A stretch of 44,664 bases of DNA from Apostichopus parvimensis. Lineage: Eukaryota > Echinodermata > Holothuroidea > Aspidochirotida > Stichopodidae. The notes beneath the pieces were generated by a model, which ran no database searches, was not told where the DNA came from, and was given only the letters and a program-made list of their open reading frames with translations. This document shows, in pieces, positions 44,201-44,664 of the stretch (position 1 is the stretch's first letter; each line of letters opens with the position of its first letter). The stretch spans positions 1 through 44,664 of the forward strand of contig KN882785.1 of NCBI GenBank assembly GCA_000934455.1, written 5' to 3'. A program made the translations under genes and the position numbers.

Positions 44201-44529
44201 AAATTACTTAGAAAGTGCTATCACCTAAGGAATCCAGGGAAAATCCTGTTTTTTGTTGGGAATTACACCCCCACTCCCCGTCTTCAAAGTAACCTTTTCG
44301 AAACTCTTCATTTCGTTATCGTGCAAGGTTATCAGAGTAATTATCTCTCAGCGTTTGCACTTTTACAACTAATTTGAAAGGAGGTTGAAAAAGTTTGACC
44401 CATATTTTATCAAACCGCAGGCTGTCTTAGAGGTGGCAGTCAAGACGTCAGTAACCTGGGTGAGACCTCTGGCCAGATACACCGTTTGTTCCATCTCATC
44501 GGGAAAGACTCATTCAGCTGCCGTCACAG
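23058..44529 (+). CDS. NEK9: Gene B: NEK9-like kinase with RCC1 propeller, divergent paralogue (16 exons, 3' end outside window)
   Basis: Sixteen exons give 1831 coding nt (610 codons) in unbroken phase with GT/AG introns. Residues 1-48 are a leader. The kinase domain covers about 49-300: glycine loop GSGAFG at 53-58, ATP Lys75, HRD with catalytic Asp169, Asn174, DFG 187-189, SPE 211-213, and an Arg in PEKRP near 286. RCC1 blades follow from about 343 to the window end. Three expected activation residues are changed: alphaC Glu is Gln93, catalytic-loop Lys is Gln171, and the activation-loop Thr position is Asn202. Family knowledge points to a mitotic or ciliary NEK acting through NEK6/7. Whether this copy phosphorylates anything is uncertain. 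It lies about 10.6 kb downstream of gene A on the same strand. Confidence 0.92.
26899..27271 (+). mobile_element. TTAA-flanked MITE copy 1
   Basis: TTAA bounds both ends. The inverted ends are AGGGTGTGAAGACTC on the left and, reading inward from the right, AGGCATTGAAGACTC in the other copies (here the right end reads GAGTCTTCAATGCCT). TTAA target sites suggest a piggyBac-type mechanism. The interior shares long blocks with the copies at 29157 and 36689, and no transposase is present. Confidence 0.85.
27955..28025. repeat. Short tandem repeat, unit about 29 bp
   Basis: About two and a half copies of a unit containing CACACA..ACAT and TATACATATCC. Intronic. Confidence 0.6.
29157..29524 (-). 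mobile_element. TTAA-flanked MITE copy 2 (inverted)
   Basis: It is bounded by TTAA at 29157-29160 and 29521-29524. The left end AGGCATTGAAGACTCG is the inverted right end of copies 1 and 3, so it lies in reverse orientation relative to the gene. The frame read across it on the minus strand is a chance ORF. Confidence 0.85.
30692..30869 (+). CDS. NEK9: Gene B exon 2: ATP Lys and alphaC helix
   Basis: This is a 178-nt exon after [15 protein letters not shown] carries the beta3 ATP-binding Lys75 (human VVWKEVDL). In the alphaC helix, VLAQLDML aligns with human ALNEIVIL, so the salt-bridge Glu is Gln93 (codon CAG at 30767-30769). The exon ends EVEYANG, the hinge (human ELEYCNG). Confidence 0.93.
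30870..31604 (+). other. Gene B intron 2 (735 nt)
   Basis: AT-rich intron with no element recognised. Confidence 0.8.
31605..31657 (+). CDS. NEK9: Gene B exon 3: GGTLHEKI segment
   Basis: This is a 53-nt exon after CTTGCAG. The first two bases complete a Gly codon, then [17 protein letters not shown] (human GGNLYDKI, then KLFEEE). The donor is GTTTGT, weaker than most in this gene, but the phase fits the next exon exactly. Confidence 0.88.
31658..32159 (+). other. Gene B intron 3 (502 nt)
   Basis: Nothing recognised apart from a small GGACCTC/GAGGTC inverted pair near 31887-31902. Confidence 0.75.
32160..32230 (+). CDS. NEK9: Gene B exon 4: alphaE helix to HR of the HRD motif
   Basis: This is a 71-nt exon after TTTCAG, encoding [17 protein letters not shown], then RQEVLHR with the Arg codon split. 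Human NEK9 has MVVWYLFQIVSAV and GILHR. The donor is GTAAGT. Confidence 0.93.
32231..33235 (+). other. Gene B intron 4 (1.0 kb)
   Basis: An imperfect inverted pair (GAGGCAGACTG near 32435 and CAGTCTGCCTG near 32501) may be a foldback repeat remnant. A G-run lies at 33089-33098. No exon was seen. Confidence 0.65.
33236..33338 (+). CDS. NEK9: Gene B exon 5: catalytic loop (HRDIQSAN) and DFG
   Basis: This is a 103-nt exon after CTCCAG. The first base completes Arg of HRD, then [25 protein letters not shown] and SAEESLTHN. Human NEK9 reads DIKTLNIFLTK. The invariant Ser/Thr-kinase Lys is replaced by Gln171 (CAG at 33243-33245). The last codon, Asn202 (33336-33338), sits where human NEK9 has its activation-loop Thr210. 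Confidence 0.94.
33339..33954 (+). other. Gene B intron 5 (616 nt)
   Basis: No element or exon recognised. Confidence 0.8.
33955..34004 (+). CDS. NEK9: Gene B exon 6: activation-loop end (GTPYNSSPE)
   Basis: This is a 50-nt exon after AAACAG, encoding [16 protein letters not shown] plus two bases. Human NEK9 has VGTPYYMSPELCQG. The SPE motif (the APE equivalent) is kept, while the YYM motif has become YNS. Confidence 0.92.
34005..35367 (+). other. Gene B intron 6 (1.36 kb)
   Basis: AT-rich, with a GAAAGATTCAGAAGATTCAG-type short repeat near 34850-34876. No exon was recognised. Confidence 0.75.
35368..35449 (+). CDS. NEK9: Gene B exon 7: alphaF helix ([16 protein letters not shown])
   Basis: This is an 82-nt exon after [22 protein letters not shown] keeps the alphaF Asp (human SDIWAVGCVIFELLTL) and is followed by RSVYEGM. 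The donor is GTGAGT. This helix identifies the NEK C-lobe clearly. Confidence 0.94.
35450..36541 (+). other. Gene B intron 7 (1.09 kb)
   Basis: A C-run lies at about 36269-36287 and a T-run near 36409. No exon was seen. Confidence 0.8.
36542..36646 (+). CDS. NEK9: Gene B exon 8: kinase C-lobe alphaG-alphaH
   Basis: This is a 105-nt phase-0 exon after ATAACAG, reading [21 protein letters not shown], then [14 protein letters not shown]. It fits the NEK pattern of an alphaG helix, a VSP..YS segment, and a final helix leading to the RP motif in the next exon. It is less conserved than the flanking exons. Confidence 0.88.
36647..37241 (+). other. Gene B intron 8, mostly occupied by a MITE
   Basis: The TTAA MITE at 36689-37048 makes up about 60% of this 595-nt intron. 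A CT-microsatellite at about 37199-37240 doubles as the polypyrimidine tract of the next acceptor. Confidence 0.85.
36689..37048 (+). mobile_element. TTAA-flanked MITE copy 3
   Basis: It is bounded by TTAA at 36689-36692 and 37045-37048, with ends AGGGTGGGAAGACTCG and CGAGTCTTCAATGCCT. It has the same orientation as copy 1. It lies about 40 nt after a gene B donor site. Confidence 0.87.
37242..37306 (+). CDS. NEK9: Gene B exon 9: end of kinase domain ([12 protein letters not shown])
   Basis: This is a 65-nt exon after a long CT tract and [23 protein letters not shown] carries the conserved RP motif that closes NEK kinase domains (human DPEQRPTADELL). It ends two bases into a Lys codon before GTAAGT. 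Confidence 0.93.
37307..38375 (+). other. Gene B intron 9 (1.07 kb)
   Basis: AT-rich; nothing recognised. Confidence 0.8.
38376..38493 (+). CDS. NEK9: Gene B exon 10: basic linker between kinase and propeller
   Basis: This is a 118-nt exon after ATACAG. One base completes the split Lys, then [20 protein letters not shown] and a further basic, Ser/Pro-containing stretch ending DTKE. Human NEK9 has a similarly placed MEEKVTLLNAPTKRPRSS linker. The donor is GTAAAA. Confidence 0.9.
38494..39041 (+). other. Gene B intron 10 with minisatellite
   Basis: The 37-bp minisatellite at 38725-38980 fills nearly half of this intron and ends about 60 nt before the acceptor. Confidence 0.85.
38725..38980. 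repeat. 37-bp minisatellite, about 7 copies
   Basis: The unit starts TTTACCATGTTTTGTGATGT and continues GGCTTATTTATATGTGG. About 6.9 near-identical copies span 256 bp, with a few substitutions (GGCTT to GGCTC, GGCAT or GCCTT). The low divergence implies recent expansion. Confidence 0.97.
39042..39182 (+). CDS. NEK9: Gene B exon 11: first RCC1 repeat
   Basis: This is a 141-nt phase-0 exon after [19 protein letters not shown], then [24 protein letters not shown], aligns with human VYVWGGGKSTP and [21 protein letters not shown]. The donor is GTAAGC. Confidence 0.94.
39183..39874 (+). other. Gene B intron 11 (692 nt)
   Basis: Nothing recognised. Confidence 0.8.
39875..40019 (+). CDS. NEK9: Gene B exon 12: RCC1 repeat ([20 protein letters not shown])
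   Basis: This is a 145-nt exon after AATCAG. The [20 protein letters not shown] segment matches human [20 protein letters not shown], followed by [12 protein letters not shown] (human SCGDDFTVCVT). It starts in phase 0 and ends one base into the next codon. Confidence 0.95.
40020..40772 (+). other. Gene B intron 12 with probable dispersed repeat, GT microsatellite and AGGTCA motifs
   Basis: The first 80 nt contain short inverted pieces (CCTGCAAGCAGG; GGCTTAATCAAAGCC). A TATG/TG microsatellite lies at about 40398-40424. Downstream, a stretch includes a perfect AGGTCA-A-AGGTCA direct repeat at 40548-40560 and a third AGGTCA at 40574-40579. I suspect a dispersed repeat but cannot name it. Confidence 0.55.
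40773..40973 (+). CDS. NEK9: Gene B exon 13: two RCC1 blade segments
   Basis: This is a 201-nt exon after a CT-rich tract and CAG. It reads [20 protein letters not shown], then [20 protein letters not shown] and [15 protein letters not shown]. Human NEK9 has [35 protein letters not shown] and EVYSWGCGEYG. It ends one base into a Gly codon at donor GTTGGT. Confidence 0.95.
40974..42697 (+). other. Gene B intron 13 (1.72 kb)
   Basis: It contains a degenerate ~20-bp tandem repeat at 41463-41560. A G-run lies at about 41115-41124 and a C-run at about 42582-42592. No exon was recognised. Confidence 0.75.
41463..41560. repeat. Degenerate tandem repeat, unit about 20 bp, about 5 copies
   Basis: The unit resembles CAACCCACTTATTATTGAT and repeats about five times with substitutions. 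Intronic. Confidence 0.75.
42698..42744 (+). CDS. NEK9: Gene B exon 14: RCC1 segment (GCLGHGSEK...LPTK)
   Basis: This is a 47-nt exon after TTATCAG with donor GTAAGT. It reads [15 protein letters not shown] after the completed Gly. It has the same length and phase as gene A exon 1287-1333, with which it shares 6 of 15 residues. It is less like human NEK9 than the gene A copy is. Confidence 0.92.
42745..43692 (+). other. Gene B intron 14 (948 nt)
   Basis: T-rich stretch near 43371-43460; no element recognised. Confidence 0.8.
43693..43854 (+). CDS. NEK9: Gene B exon 15: RCC1 repeat (GSDGSFFLT...[14 protein letters not shown])
   Basis: This is a 162-nt phase-0 exon after TTTCCAG with a canonical GTAAGT donor. 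[20 protein letters not shown] parallels the gene A exon at 2310-2471, with the same length and phase and 30 of 54 identical residues. Confidence 0.95.
43855..44420 (+). other. Gene B intron 15 (566 nt)
   Basis: Nothing recognised. Confidence 0.8.
44421..44529 (+). CDS. NEK9: Gene B exon 16: RCC1 blade end ([22 protein letters not shown])
   Basis: This is a 109-nt exon after ACCGCAG, identical in length and phase to gene A exon 5523-5631. It carries [11 protein letters not shown]. It is the last exon in the window. The remaining propeller, linker and tail exons should lie downstream. Confidence 0.94.
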
Positions 44530-44664
44530 GTGAATGGGTTTTTAATGCTCTGTTCATTTCACTCAAGATAAGCAATAAAAATATATATGTGATAAATAAA
44601 TAAAAGGAATAACTAATGATCCAGGAAATGGATGGATCTCTCTGCATGTAGTCTCCATCATGAT
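44530..44664 (+). other. Start of gene B intron 16
   Basis: Intronic sequence after the GTGAAT donor, cut by the window end. Confidence 0.85.

Overview
The window is eukaryotic genomic DNA. It is AT-rich, intron-dense and full of small TIR transposons and homopolymer runs, with one 624-nt assembly gap (N). No bacterial-type genes, rRNA, tRNA or CRISPR arrays were found. The NEK-family genes, intron style and TIR elements suggest a marine invertebrate deuterostome, perhaps an echinoderm. That organism guess is inference only.

Two NEK9-like genes (NIMA-related kinase plus RCC1-type beta-propeller plus C-terminal tail) lie head to tail on the + strand. Gene A (about 1.3-12.4 kb, 5' end outside the window) contributes the last RCC1 repeats, a Ser/Pro/acidic linker and a C-terminal coiled coil. 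Gene B (23.06-44.53 kb, cut by the window end) contributes 16 exons: a complete kinase domain followed by most of the RCC1 propeller. The three exons shared by both copies within the window have identical lengths (47, 162 and 109 nt) and phases, and their proteins are roughly 40-56% identical by hand alignment. This is an old tandem duplication. Gene A stays closer to vertebrate NEK9, while gene B has diverged.

The most interesting point is gene B's kinase domain. The open frame and all splice phases are intact. The glycine loop, ATP-binding Lys, catalytic Asp and DFG are kept. However, the alphaC Glu is Gln, the catalytic-loop Lys of HRDIK is Gln (HRDIQ), and the position of the NEK9 activation-loop Thr is Asn. 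Gene B may be a weakly active or pseudokinase paralogue.

Layout: 1-1286 intron of gene A; 1287-12431 gene A exons and introns; 12432-17260 gene-free DNA that may be a long 3'UTR, with an inverted-repeat cluster at 15.66-16.44 kb; 17261-20645 transposon-rich intergenic DNA including the gap; 20646-23003 gene B upstream region; 23058-44529 gene B; 44530-44664 start of the next gene B intron. Mobile elements include a hAT-like non-autonomous family with 8-bp target-site duplications and a TTAA-flanked MITE family with three copies, all in gene B introns.
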